A program made the position numbers and the translations under genes. DNA of 15,106 nt from Rhodopirellula sp. (GTDB lineage: Bacteria; Planctomycetota; Planctomycetia; Pirellulales; Pirellulaceae), in the NCBI GenBank assembly GCA_002712845.1, contig PAUV01000016.1:8393-23498 (forward strand), read 5' to 3'. Position 1 is the first letter of the stretch, and the number at the start of each line of letters is the position of its first letter. Shown here one piece after another: positions 1 to 8,056 of this stretch. The notes under the pieces are model-generated. The model was not told where the DNA came from. It ran no database searches and worked only from the letters and a program-made list of their open reading frames with translations.

Positions 1-95
1 GCGCGGCCATAGGCCCGCTGGTCAGCCGAAGCATTGTCGGACAGAGCGACGTAACTGCAAGACAGTACGGCGGCGATCAATAGATGACGAAGCAT
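1..95 (-). CDS. Exported protein, N-terminal fragment cut by window edge
   Basis: A leftward reading frame opens with ATG at 95 and runs off the left edge without a stop. The 31 visible residues start MLRHLLIAAVLSCSYVAL and continue to an ASA-DQ junction at residues 22-26. This is a classic short basic N-region, hydrophobic core and AxA signal peptidase I site. A G-rich stretch (revcomp of 103-111, reading GAGGGGGG) sits about 8 bases before the ATG and could act as a Shine-Dalgarno sequence. Only the signal peptide and a few mature residues are visible, so the function cannot be named. The gene is divergent from the CPFC protein that starts at 564. Confidence 0.6.
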   Translation of the reverse strand, partial: MLRHLLIAAVLSCSYVALSDNASADQRAYGR

Positions 96-563
96 CACTG
101 CGTCCCCCCTCGAGACGTACGAAATCGCCACGCTGCGGCGAATATCGCGGGAATATTTTGGCTAATTCCGGACAATTGGCTGCTTTACTGAGTCATCAGC
201 TGTCTGGCCCGGCTGTCTTGTCGTGATGATCGATATTCACAATGGTGCGAATCTATGCCTTGTTTTGGGCGTAATTCGCTTGCGAACTCGGTAACACAAC
301 CCGACGTACCGTCACTATCGGCACGTTGGGTAGCATCGGTTGAGTCGTTCAGGGGCGGATTATGCCGGGAAAACTCTGCGGAAGCGGTCCACACGTCCGT
401 TGAACGACTTCTCATGAACCATCTTTGCCACCTATGATTACCTGATAGCTCCGCTGCAATCTGTAAAGGCAGCGCAGTTGATCATTGACTGATAATCGTA
501 TGAGACTTGATGCTACAAGGCAGCGAAGGCCTGCATCCAATCCCTTGCACCGTGGTATATCGA
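96..563. other. Divergent intergenic region with no convincing gene
   Basis: This 468-base gap separates two divergent genes for exported proteins and should hold both promoters. Short open frames here have no ribosome site and no protein-like composition, so I treat them as chance. A weak dyad, CGCTGC at 453-458 and GCAGCG at 470-475, could form a 6-bp stem but has no T-tract. TTG at 507 and ATG at 510 are in frame with the downstream gene and are alternative but less likely starts for it. Confidence 0.5.
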
Positions 564-2033
564 ATGTTCGTATCGCAATCCTCGATCCGACCTCTACTGA
601 CCGTCTTATTGCTGACTGTTGGCAGTTTCTCGGGGTCCATCGCAGAAGCATGTCCATTCTGCAACGCTGTGTCGCAGACTCTGCGGCAGGAAATGGGTTC
701 CATGGATGCCGTTGTCATCGCGACGTCGCTTCAAGACGACACCACTCGAAATAAAGAAACTGGCGAGGTGCTGATGAAGGTGGAGGTCGTTCTGAAAGGA
801 ACGGACCTCATCAAAGTTGGCCAGGAAGTTAAAGCAATCTATTACGGCGAAGTGAGTATCGGCCGTCGATTCATGCTCTCGGGTGTTGATCCACCAGACC
901 TCCAATGGTCCTGCTTGCCCGTCAGTAAAAGAGCAGAAAAGTACATCGGCAACATTACGAAATTGCCAGATGATTCGCTGGAGCGACTACGTTTCTATCA
1001 CAAGTTCCTGCAAGACGAAGAATCGATGTTGGCACGCGATGCCTACGACGAGTTTGCAGTGGCTCCCTATGATGCTGTTAAAAAACTGGGTCCTGAGATG
1101 GATCGTAAGCAGTTGCTTGAATGGATCGGCGATCCCGAAATGGCAACCGATCGAAAACGGTTGTACTTGACCATGCTGGGCGTTTGTGGCGATGAGAAAA
1201 ATTTACCGTTCCTTGAGAAAATGCTTCGCAGCACTCAGAAGAGTACCCGTGGTGGGCTCGATGCGTTGATCGCCTGCTATCTCACGTTGGCTGGTGAAAA
1301 GGGTTTGCCGCTGGTGGATGAATTGTTCCTAGCCAACAAGAAGGCACCCTATGCCGACACGTATGCGGCAATCATGGCGGTGCGTTTCCATGGAACCGAG
1401 GGTGATGTGCTTCCGCGCAGTGCCTTGGTCGAATCACTGCATCACGTGTTGGATCGCAAGGATCTGGCCGACTTGGTGATCCCTGATCTCGCACGATGGA
1501 GTGATTGGAGCCAAATCGATCGATTGGTGGATTTATTTGTCAAAGCAGACCCGGATAACAATTGGGTACGTGTACCCGTGGTTAACTACCTTCGTGCTTG
1601 CCCGCTGCCAGCAGCCAAGAAGGCGTTGGAAAAACTGGAAGTAATTGATCCCGAAAGTGTCCGCCGTGCTAATACTTTTTTCTCAATCCCAGTCCCCAGT
1701 CGCGAAACTGGTAACTCTGATTCCAGTTCATCTGTGGATCGAGAAACCGAGGGTAAACTCTCAGGAGGTGCCGCGTTCTCGGATCCTGATGAAAATGAAC
1801 TTGGGATGGATGAACGGTCGGTATTTGCTCAACCAGGTCAGGCAACAGCTGCCCTATCAGCGGGAACTCTGCCCCCAGCAACTCTAAGCTCCACTACGCT
1901 GACTCCGAACCCTACTTTGCAACAGGGAATGAACCCTTGGCGGTTGGGCTACGTACTTGGACTCGCATTGGCGACCATTATGATCGTTCAGTTCTTGCTG
2001 CTTTCGGGCGGAACACAGCCTGCCAAGGGATGA
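564..2033 (+). CDS. Exported CPFC protein with helical-repeat-like body and C-terminal membrane anchor
   Basis: From ATG 564 the product is 489 residues. The start was chosen because it puts a signal peptide at the N-terminus: MFVSQSSIRP, then LLTVLLLTVG, ending in IAEA before Cys30. TTG 507 or ATG 510 would place 18-19 hydrophilic residues ahead of it. The first mature residues are CPFC (30-33), which could be a redox or metal-binding pair. Residues of roughly 40-140 look like a beta-rich domain. Residues 150-370 are helix-rich with HEAT-like spacing (LLEWIGDPE, LYLTMLGVCGD, LDALIACYLTLAG, VIPDLARWSDW). A Ser/Thr/Pro-rich linker follows, and one membrane helix (LGYVLGLALATIMIVQFLLL, about 460-480) ends the protein. 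It should therefore be mostly outside the cytoplasmic membrane and C-terminally anchored. From memory, similar proteins recur in planctomycetes, but I know no assigned function. The next gene starts 54 bases downstream, so the two may form an operon. Confidence 0.8.
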   Translation: MFVSQSSIRPLLTVLLLTVGSFSGSIAEACPFCNAVSQTLRQEMGSMDAVVIATSLQDDTTRNKETGEVLMKVEVVLKGTDLIKVGQEVKAIYYGEVSIGRRFMLSGVDPPDLQWSCLPVSKRAEKYIGNITKLPDDSLERLRFYHKFLQDEESMLARDAYDEFAVAPYDAVKKLGPEMDRKQLLEWIGDPEMATDRKRLYLTMLGVCGDEKNLPFLEKMLRSTQKSTRGGLDALIACYLTLAGEKGLPLVDELFLANKKAPYADTYAAIMAVRFHGTEGDVLPRSALVESLHHVLDRKDLADLVIPDLARWSDWSQIDRLVDLFVKADPDNNWVRVPVVNYLRACPLPAAKKALEKLEVIDPESVRRANTFFSIPVPSRETGNSDSSSSVDRETEGKLSGGAAFSDPDENELGMDERSVFAQPGQATAALSAGTLPPATLSSTTLTPNPTLQQGMNPWRLGYVLGLALATIMIVQFLLLSGGTQPAKG

Positions 2034-2087
2034 GCGATCCTGATGGAGTCGCCAAAATGTCGAAGATCATCTTGGTGAAATGGAAAA

Positions 2088-2762
2088 ATGTCAGCTGATA
2101 TAGAGATAAGCTCCACTTCTAGCGAGCAGGAATTTCCCTACCGTGCTCTGAGTACAACCGCGATTGCTTCGGTTATCTTTGCCGTGGTTGCATTGCTGGG
2201 TTTGTTTTTCTGGGCCTTTTTGGGCTTGGCTTTCGTGGGCATGATTCTGGGCTTTGTCGGATTCTCGAAGATCAAACGGTTCCCGCAGGAATTCGCGGGT
2301 CATTCTTTGGCGATGACTGGAATCGTGTTGAATATTCTGGTCATTTTGGGTGGTGTCAGCCTGCATAGCTATGTTTACCTGACCGAGGTACCCGATGGCT
2401 ACACTCGCGTCCACTTCTGGGAGCTGCAGCAGCCCTCCAATTCACCAGGTGATCAACCGAGTTCCAAAGCAATTGAGATCAACGGTAATGACATTTTTTT
2501 GAAGGGCTACATTCATCCCTCCTCAGGAAGCGGTTTGCTGAAACGATTTATCCTTGTTCCTGATTTGGGGACTTGTTGCTTCGGAGGTCAACCGAAAAGT
2601 AGCGATATGATCGAAGTCAGGTTATTGAATGGTCAAACGACGAAAGCCGGTCTGACGAAGAAAAAACTGGCCGGCACTTTCACCCTTAATCGTGGGCCGC
2701 AGAAAGTGACTGACTTTGATAACACCGTGTTCTATCAAATGAAAGTCGATCAAATCCGCTGA
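2088..2762 (+). CDS. Membrane protein, DUF4190-like region plus DUF3299-like CCFG domain
   Basis: The product is 224 residues. Residues 20-60 are very hydrophobic and Gly-rich (about two membrane helices) and are followed by FSKIKRFPQEFAG and another helix at 73-98. This GxxLGFxGFxKIKR...GxxLAMTGIVL pattern is that of DUF4190-type membrane domains. Residues 125-224 form a soluble domain with GYIHPS (140-145), FILVPD (154-159) and CCFG (163-166), and G-x-F near 195. The same pattern appears in the next gene, so the two share a domain. It resembles DUF3299, in which a one-step beta-rich fold carries a Cys-containing loop. That match is from memory and moderate. The gene lies between the CPFC protein (54-base gap) and the secreted paralogue (114-base gap), all on one strand. 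No strong Shine-Dalgarno sequence precedes ATG 2088. Function is unknown, but an envelope role is likely. Confidence 0.75.
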   Translation: MSADIEISSTSSEQEFPYRALSTTAIASVIFAVVALLGLFFWAFLGLAFVGMILGFVGFSKIKRFPQEFAGHSLAMTGIVLNILVILGGVSLHSYVYLTEVPDGYTRVHFWELQQPSNSPGDQPSSKAIEINGNDIFLKGYIHPSSGSGLLKRFILVPDLGTCCFGGQPKSSDMIEVRLLNGQTTKAGLTKKKLAGTFTLNRGPQKVTDFDNTVFYQMKVDQIR

Positions 2763-2876
2763 GTCGGAGTGGCGTTCATTTTGATGTGTGCGCTGCCTCC
2801 TGCCTGTGCGTATACTGGGGGAGTAAGGCGAGGGCGTAGCTTTCGCTGCAGCAACAGGTCCCTTTCGAGCCAACAC

Positions 2877-3515
2877 ATGAGACTTTTGCGTTTCGCGTTG
2901 ATCGTGCACTCCATTCTGCTGGTCGGAGTTTCACAAGCGGCAAGTCCGCCACTGACGAATCCCCAGCAAGAAGAGAAGACGAGCAGCCCGAAAACCAGTG
3001 GCTCTGGCGAGGTTGCTGCCAAGCCGCAGACTGATGGTGTTGCCCAAGCTAACAGCGAAAAACCTGTCTCGAAAACCAAAGTTGAAGTGCGCAAGAGCAG
3101 TGACTCAGCGCGAGCCAAAGGTGATATCAATTTTGATGACTTGAGCTTCAAGATTGAAAAGGACGCCAAATTCAAACCAACGTTGTTGACGGACGATATC
3201 AAGAAGCTCGATGGCGTGAAGGTCAAATTGCGGGGTTACATCCTGCCCAGTACCTTGTTCAAGGAAACCAATATCGATCAGTTCGTGCTGGTCAGGGACA
3301 ATCAGGAATGTTGTTTTGGCCCCGGTGCAGCTCTCTTCGATTGTGTGATTGTCGAAATGGTACCTGGTAAGACAACGGACTTTGTGACGCGACCAGTCAC
3401 TGTCGAAGGCAAATTCAAGATTGATACTGAAAAGTACAAGTATCCCAACGGAGTTGGTCCACGAGGTGCAAGCCACTTCGCAATCTTCAAGATTGATGGC
3501 GTGAAAGTGAAGTAG
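2877..3515 (+). CDS. Secreted DUF3299-like CCFG-domain protein
   Basis: ATG 2877 gives 212 residues beginning MRLLRFALIVHSILLVGVSQ with an AxA-like site (SQAA) at 19-22, a clear signal peptide. The open frame extends upstream to GTG 2769, but that would bury the signal peptide behind 36 residues, so the later start is preferred. Residues 25-85 are a Ser/Lys/Glu-rich, low-complexity linker. The folded domain spans about 105-212: GVKVKLRGYILPS, QFVLVRD, then CCFG at 145-148, VIVEM, and GKF. It aligns along its length with the C-terminal domain of the preceding protein (GYI-x-PS, F-x-LV-x-D, CCFG, G-x-T, G-x-F), which indicates paralogy. The linker may let the domain reach across the periplasm or bind a partner. 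The gene ends 34 bases before the convergent DUF4432 gene. Function unknown. Confidence 0.75.
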   Translation: MRLLRFALIVHSILLVGVSQAASPPLTNPQQEEKTSSPKTSGSGEVAAKPQTDGVAQANSEKPVSKTKVEVRKSSDSARAKGDINFDDLSFKIEKDAKFKPTLLTDDIKKLDGVKVKLRGYILPSTLFKETNIDQFVLVRDNQECCFGPGAALFDCVIVEMVPGKTTDFVTRPVTVEGKFKIDTEKYKYPNGVGPRGASHFAIFKIDGVKVK

Positions 3516-3523
3516 ATCGAGGT

Positions 3524-3559
3524 TTCAAATTTTTTGAATCTGGTGTTTTCATGCACCAG
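3524..3559. terminator. Weak stem-loops between convergent genes
   Basis: Two adjacent dyads lie where the rightward and leftward transcripts meet. TTCAAA (3524-3529) pairs with TTTGAA (3533-3538) around a TTT loop, and CTGGTG (3540-3545) pairs with CACCAG (3554-3559). The second overlaps the stop codon of the leftward gene. Neither is followed by a clean T-run, so a termination role is only plausible from position. Confidence 0.3.
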
Positions 3560-4727
3560 GCGACCAACCTGGTCTCGGCTGAAGATGAATTTCCGGATCT
3601 TCATCACCTTGTAGAGTCTGGATCTGACGTGACACTTCATCGACTTGTTCTGCCGTGGTCAAAGGCATCAACTTGACGCGAAATGATGTCGTTGCTCCAC
3701 CATCAAGTTCCACGGTTCGACCCTGTTTCTCTTCGAATGAGCGAATGTTGGGGTAGTTGGTGGCCGGTTCCAAACCGGTGACATAGCCATCGCTTTCAGC
3801 GGCTGTGTTTTTCCACACAATGAATCTTGGCAAGCCGTTCACATTGAAGGTAACACCCAGGCCTTTTTCGCCGTCTGCGGATCTGAGCATGGTTGTGGTC
3901 GCACTCGATTCATCTGCCCGAAGCCGTGCAAAGTAGACACGCTCCGCATAGCCTTCTTCAGGCGCACCAAATTCGTTCCATGTTTCCATTTCACTGGCTG
4001 CGAGCGCGTCTTTGGGTGCAAGTGATTCAATCGGTGCCTCGATCGTTGCACCCTCGCCAAGAATGGGTGCTCCAACATTGATGTGATACAGCAATTGAAT
4101 GGACGTTGGTTTTGAGAGTTCATTGGTGACATCGTCCAGAACAGCAACTTCGGCGCTGCCTGCTTCAAAACGGATTCGGCTGCGTAAACGCAGTCGTTTG
4201 ACGAACAGACGTGATTCTAGAACTTCGCCGATCACTTCGAGTCTTCCCGATGCCTCGTCGTACTCGATTGCAAGTGAATCAGCGGGCAGATTGCCTATTC
4301 GCCCATGCAGCGGGTGAATCAGGTTGCCTTCTGCGTCATGTTCTGGGGCACCGTTACTTTCAAGCCCACATCGGACGAGCAGCTCGTCAAAACCTTCTAG
4401 CCAGCCAATTCCACTGGAATCGAATACTGGAACCTGAGAGGGGTGCACGGGTCCAAAGATCGGAGATTGCCAACCAAAACGTACTCCACTGGCCTCCATT
4501 CTCCAGATCGACATGCCCCTGGTGGGTAAAATCATGACGCGAATCGCGCCGGTATCGACCTCGATTACCTCCACTTGATCAGCTGCTCCCCCAGAAAACC
4601 GTCCATGGCGGGTGCTGATTTCACCTTTGCGGGTGTCAATTTGCATTGATAGTGGAGAGTTTTGATCCCAGACAATGCTGGGAACTCGAGATCCGAGTGA
4701 ACGGTGAGTCGCGGATTTGGTCGCCAT
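3549..4727 (-). CDS. DUF4432 family protein, aldose 1-epimerase-like
   Basis: The 392-residue product has the hallmarks of the DUF4432 group in the galactose mutarotase-like superfamily. These are ILPTRGMSIWRME (67-79), GWLEGFDELLVRCGLESNG (108-126), HPLHGRIGNLPA (138-149) and LLYHINVG (212-219). His141 and His215 are the conserved histidines expected near a sugar-binding beta-sandwich pocket. Such proteins are thought to bind or epimerise aldoses, but most members are uncharacterised. The product has no signal peptide, so it should be cytoplasmic. ATG 4727 is the first start that precedes all conserved blocks; no Shine-Dalgarno sequence is visible (the stretch before it reads CACAATCACCTC). 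The gene is transcribed away from the sugar isomerase/dehydrogenase pair at 5334-7634, which supports a carbohydrate role. A perfect 9+9 inverted repeat lies 39 bases upstream. Confidence 0.85.
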   Translation of the reverse strand: MATKSATHRSLGSRVPSIVWDQNSPLSMQIDTRKGEISTRHGRFSGGAADQVEVIEVDTGAIRVMILPTRGMSIWRMEASGVRFGWQSPIFGPVHPSQVPVFDSSGIGWLEGFDELLVRCGLESNGAPEHDAEGNLIHPLHGRIGNLPADSLAIEYDEASGRLEVIGEVLESRLFVKRLRLRSRIRFEAGSAEVAVLDDVTNELSKPTSIQLLYHINVGAPILGEGATIEAPIESLAPKDALAASEMETWNEFGAPEEGYAERVYFARLRADESSATTTMLRSADGEKGLGVTFNVNGLPRFIVWKNTAAESDGYVTGLEPATNYPNIRSFEEKQGRTVELDGGATTSFRVKLMPLTTAEQVDEVSRQIQTLQGDEDPEIHLQPRPGWSPGA

Positions 4728-4765
4728 GAGGTGATTGTGGGACTGGTGGTAACGCTCAATTCGGT

Positions 4766-4784
4766 CTTCGGGATAATCCCGAAG
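4766..4784. promoter_or_regulatory. Perfect 19-base inverted repeat upstream of the DUF4432 gene
   Basis: CTTCGGGAT and ATCCCGAAG flank a single central A. The arms are exact 9-base complements. The odd centre and tight spacing fit a site for a dimeric regulator, for example a LacI/GntR-type sugar regulator, better than an RNA hairpin. As RNA it could still fold with a 7-bp stem, a 5-base loop and a following TTATTTTT on the plus strand. It lies 39 bases before ATG 4727, inside the likely promoter region. Confidence 0.45.
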
Positions 4785-5333
4785 GTTATTTTTGCTGATT
4801 AGAAAGACACTTTCCTCGCGTTCTTGTACCCGAGGCTATCAGTCAATAAAACATCTAAGTCGAAAGCTGGCTACCGAGCAGACTTGCTGATGGTCGGCTT
4901 TTTGAAAAACATGCCTAAATTCCTGAGTGAAGTGTGTTGCCAATGAGGAAGGTTAAATTAGCTGAAGTGGACGTTTCAGAACGCTGGCACAAGTTTTTTT
5001 GTCCTGTTCGGGGACGTGCTCGAATGGGTTCACTCGTTTTACAGACTCTGGCGATGATTCGGTTTGTAAAAAATACTACCGAAGAAGTTTATATCTCTTA
5101 TCTTGCCGTGACCCGGGGCGTCAGAAATGAGAATCCAGGGACGTAACCACTGGTGGGTTCAAGGTGCTTTGGCCCCCAACGCACAGTGATTTTCCGACAG
5201 CGGGATGCTAGCCGTGTCATGCATAGTGTGTGACAGATGACCATCGCTGATCTGGAACACGTTAAACTATACTTCCCGACTTCCCGGCTCAGATTTCTAT
5301 TTTCGTTTTCCTTTGAACTATTTGCAGAACCAC
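4785..5333. other. Intergenic region upstream of the sugar isomerase gene
   Basis: This 549-base divergent gap holds no convincing gene. An open frame at 4934-5146 lacks a ribosome site and protein-like features. A candidate -10 box TATACT lies at 5268-5273, 60 bases before ATG 5334, but there is no matching TTGACA-like -35. An imperfectly placed dyad, TGTCA (5215-5219) and TGACA (5231-5235) with 11 bases between, lies about 100 bases before the gene and could be an operator. Confidence 0.35.
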
Positions 5334-6377
5334 ATGTCTGACCAGCAAAAAAATTACCCAAAGCTTCACAATGCAATGTGGCCAGGCCTCGTTGGAAAAG
5401 GAGATGATGAGGGTCAGGAACCGCCCATCAGTCTGGAACGAATGCTTGAGCTGACCGCCAACGCAGAAGTTGACGGCCAAAAGTTTGAAGGTGTTGACTA
5501 CTTTCTTTTTCACCCACACACCGATCCAGATGCCAGTGATGATGAGCTGAAAAGAATCGCTGACCTGATTGGGAGTCATGGGCTCAAGGTAGGGTCGTTG
5601 GTGGCTCCTGTTTGGCCCGGTACGGTTGGTGATTCAGCAATGGGTGACGATGAGCAGCAGGGAAAGTTTCTGCAAGCCATTGAGAAGGCCTGTCGCATCG
5701 CAAAGGTCTTTAATGAGCATGGTATCCGTGAATACGGTGTGATCCGAATCGATTCGGCAGAGTTTGGAGTCGAGAAATGGAAAGAAGATCCAGCCGCTGG
5801 TACAGCCAGAATCGTAGAAACGTTTACCAAGGCAGCTGAAATCGCTGCCGAACATGGAGAGCGTCTAGCGTGTGAAGGTGAGATCTGTTGGGCAGGTATG
5901 CACAGTTGGAAAGACATGCTGGATCTGCTGGAAGCAGTCGGTAAACCCGAAACTCTCGGGTTCCAGGCGGATCAGGCGCACACCTATCTGTATTTGATGG
6001 GATACAACGCGCCAGAGCACGCGTTGCTGCAAGATGGCTATAGCGAAGAAGAATTCTATGCTGCCTATGAGCAGATGACCGACAAGTTGCGACCTTGGAC
6101 AATCGATTTCCACGTCGCTCAGAACGATGGCACTGTCCACGGCGCAGGTTCGCACGACAAGACCGGCAAGCATTGCCAAGCCGATGACCCCAATGGCAAG
6201 CTTGATATCACTCGTACCGCTGGCTACTGGCTGAAAGATGCCTCATCCCGAGGGATCCAACATATTTGCTGGGACGGATGCATGTTCCCAAATGAGGTGC
6301 TTGAGAATCCAGAGACATGGAACCAGATCCTGAAAGCTATGGTCGATGTCCGTGATGCTCATGGCAGTACTGTCTGA
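5334..6377 (+). CDS. Sugar phosphate isomerase/epimerase-like TIM-barrel protein
   Basis: ATG 5334 gives 347 residues; the open frame reaches back to TTG 5313, but ATG 5334 is the natural start. The protein fits the xylose-isomerase-like TIM barrel (AP endonuclease family 2). Strand-helix units are visible: [13 protein letters not shown] (53-65), [14 protein letters not shown] (84-97), [11 protein letters not shown] (134-144), [13 protein letters not shown] (176-188), [12 protein letters not shown] (207-218), [12 protein letters not shown] (255-266) and [13 protein letters not shown] (308-320). Glu181, Asp213, His216 and His260 are good candidates for the divalent metal ligands at the barrel mouth. 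The family isomerises or epimerises sugars and inositol derivatives; the substrate cannot be read here. The product should be cytoplasmic. The Gfo/Idh/MocA gene follows 117 bases later on the same strand with no terminator between, a pairing common in sugar and inositol catabolism. Confidence 0.88.
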   Translation: MSDQQKNYPKLHNAMWPGLVGKGDDEGQEPPISLERMLELTANAEVDGQKFEGVDYFLFHPHTDPDASDDELKRIADLIGSHGLKVGSLVAPVWPGTVGDSAMGDDEQQGKFLQAIEKACRIAKVFNEHGIREYGVIRIDSAEFGVEKWKEDPAAGTARIVETFTKAAEIAAEHGERLACEGEICWAGMHSWKDMLDLLEAVGKPETLGFQADQAHTYLYLMGYNAPEHALLQDGYSEEEFYAAYEQMTDKLRPWTIDFHVAQNDGTVHGAGSHDKTGKHCQADDPNGKLDITRTAGYWLKDASSRGIQHICWDGCMFPNEVLENPETWNQILKAMVDVRDAHGSTV

Positions 6378-6494
6378 TCCCCTTTTAACCACTTTCTTCT
6401 CGCATCAGCCATGGTGTGAGACGCTTTCATAACGGATTTGAATCGCCAGTCAGGCTTCAAGTTTTTCCGATTTACTCGCTATCAAACAATAAGA

Positions 6495-7634
6495 ATGAAA
6501 CCACTTAACATTGGACTTATCGGCTACGGGTTCATGGGCCGGACCCACAGTAATGGCTACAAACGGGTCAATGATTTTTTCCCAGAGCTGGAGTATCGTC
6601 CCGTTTTGAAAGCTGTCTGCGGACGCAATGCAGAAAAGGTTCAAGACTTTGCTACTCAATGGCAGTACGAATCCATTGAAACGGATTGGCGAGCATTGAT
6701 CGCCCGCGATGATATCGATGCCGTTGATATCTGTACGCCAAATAACTCCCACGCAGAAATAGCAATTGCCGCTGCTGAAGCGGGCAAGATGATCTTGTGT
6801 GAGAAGCCGCTTGCTTTGAATCCCGAAGAGGGAGAGAAGATGATTGCGGCTGTAGAGAAAGCGGGGGTCACCAATACGGTTTGGTACAACTATCGACGAG
6901 CACCTGCCGTCACCATGGCAAAGCAGTTGATCGACGAAGGAAGACTTGGACGGATCTTCCATTATCGAGCCAACTTCCTGCAGGACTGGACCATTTCCGA
7001 TGACGTACCACAGGGTGGCGCCGCATTGTGGCGTTTAGATGTCGCTGCGGCTGGCTCCGGTGTTACCGGTGACTTGCTGGCCCACTGCATCGATACAGCC
7101 ATCTGGCTCAATGGTTCCATCAAGGATGTCTCGGCCATGACGGAGACGTTTGTGAAGGAACGCATGCACACCGAAACTGGCAAAATGGAGCCTGTTGGAA
7201 TTGATGATGCATGTGCGTTCCTGTGCCATTTTGAAAACGGGTCACTGGGACTCTTTGAGTCAACTCGCTATGCACGGGGACACAAGGCGCTTTATACGTT
7301 TGAAATAAATGGTGAGAATGCCTCGATCCGTTGGGATTTGCATGACCTTCATCGTCTTGAGTATTTCGATCACAGCGATGAAGGAAAACTAAGAGGTTGG
7401 CGATCCATTCATGTGACCGATCACGGTGGGGAGCACCCTTACATGGAAAAGTGGTGGGTGCCTGGACTCCAAATCGGTTACGAACATACTTTTGTCCATC
7501 ACGTTGCTGACTTCTTGCAAGCTCTCCAAGCTGGAGAAGAGGCACATCCAAATTTCCGTGATGCACAAGAGACGCAGCGGGTTTGCGATGCCGTTCTCAG
7601 TAGTGCTGCGGAGCGAAATTGGAAACAGGTTTGA
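6495..7634 (+). CDS. Gfo/Idh/MocA family NAD(P)-dependent oxidoreductase
   Basis: The product is 379 residues from ATG 6495; the frame extends to TTG 6438, but this would place 19 residues ahead of the Rossmann strand. The N-terminal fold starts with [12 protein letters not shown], containing the nucleotide-binding GxGxxG (residues 10-15). [11 protein letters not shown] (76-86) and CEKPLAL (102-108) follow, where Lys104 is the usual catalytic lysine of the EKP motif. In the C-terminal substrate domain, [14 protein letters not shown] (192-205) supplies the conserved His197 and Asp200. The family oxidises or reduces sugars, inositols and related compounds with NAD(P). No Tat signal is present, so this is a cytoplasmic member, unlike the many Tat-exported planctomycete paralogues. 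It probably acts with the adjacent isomerase. A strong terminator follows 30 bases after the stop codon, closing the transcription unit. Confidence 0.92.
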   Translation: MKPLNIGLIGYGFMGRTHSNGYKRVNDFFPELEYRPVLKAVCGRNAEKVQDFATQWQYESIETDWRALIARDDIDAVDICTPNNSHAEIAIAAAEAGKMILCEKPLALNPEEGEKMIAAVEKAGVTNTVWYNYRRAPAVTMAKQLIDEGRLGRIFHYRANFLQDWTISDDVPQGGAALWRLDVAAAGSGVTGDLLAHCIDTAIWLNGSIKDVSAMTETFVKERMHTETGKMEPVGIDDACAFLCHFENGSLGLFESTRYARGHKALYTFEINGENASIRWDLHDLHRLEYFDHSDEGKLRGWRSIHVTDHGGEHPYMEKWWVPGLQIGYEHTFVHHVADFLQALQAGEEAHPNFRDAQETQRVCDAVLSSAAERNWKQV

Positions 7635-7664
7635 CCTGGTTTTTCAGATTGATTTAAGGAGAAG

Positions 7665-7694
7665 TCCCCCGTTCTTTGAATGGGGGATTTTTTT
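7665..7694 (+). terminator. Intrinsic terminator after the dehydrogenase gene
   Basis: TCCCCCGTTC (7665-7674) pairs with GAATGGGGGA (7678-7687) around a TTT loop, a 10-bp GC-rich stem with one G-T wobble. Seven T residues follow immediately (7688-7694). It lies 30 bases after the dehydrogenase stop and reads in the same direction. Confidence 0.9.
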
Positions 7695-7771
7695 ATTCGG
7701 ATTGATCCGTGGTGCTCGATTGATCGTCAGGATCACCTTGGGGATTTCGACTCAGCAGGTAACGGGTAAAG

Positions 7772-8005
7772 TCAAATAAACCACTGAAGCGATAGTTGGG
7801 ATCTACTTAATTTTGAATCACATAAAATGCAAATTAGTACGACCGGCAACTTGCCTAGAGACAAATCAGCAGTAAGGGAAAAAATATTGCATCTCGGTAC
7901 CTGAATGAGAATCAGTGTTGCCGAAATCAAAGAGATCAACAGCAGCAGAAAGCTTTTTGTATAAATCCACTTTGATGAAGTAAGATCTTGGGTGAGTCGC
8001 ACCAT
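7772..8005 (-). CDS. Possible small membrane protein, doubtful
   Basis: This 77-residue leftward frame starts at ATG 8005. AGAGG lies nine bases ahead of the start, which is better than most start sites in this window. Residues 18-35 (SFLLLLISLISATLILIQ) form a strong hydrophobic segment, and a weaker one, LPVVLICILC, lies at 53-62. It matches no family I recognise. The AT-rich region can produce such frames by chance, and it shares its divergent spacer with the DUF4404 gene. The rest of the 7695-8056 spacer shows nothing I can name. Confidence 0.2.
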   Translation of the reverse strand: MVRLTQDLTSSKWIYTKSFLLLLISLISATLILIQVPRCNIFSLTADLSLGKLPVVLICILCDSKLSRSQLSLQWFI

Positions 8006-8056
8006 GTGAGACCGCCTCTGGTTTAGATAGCGAAAATTGCAGGAACAAATTCAGTC

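Noticed and set aside
606..905. 99-residue leftward frame inside the CPFC protein gene
   Set aside because: Shadow of the rightward gene, which has a signal peptide, protein-like composition and a membrane anchor.
4934..5146. 70-residue rightward open frame in the spacer before the isomerase gene
   Set aside because: No ribosome site, no recognisable motif and no hydrophobic or helical pattern; likely chance.
5824..6179. Leftward open frames overlapping the isomerase gene
   Set aside because: Antisense to a gene with clear family motifs and intact metal ligands.
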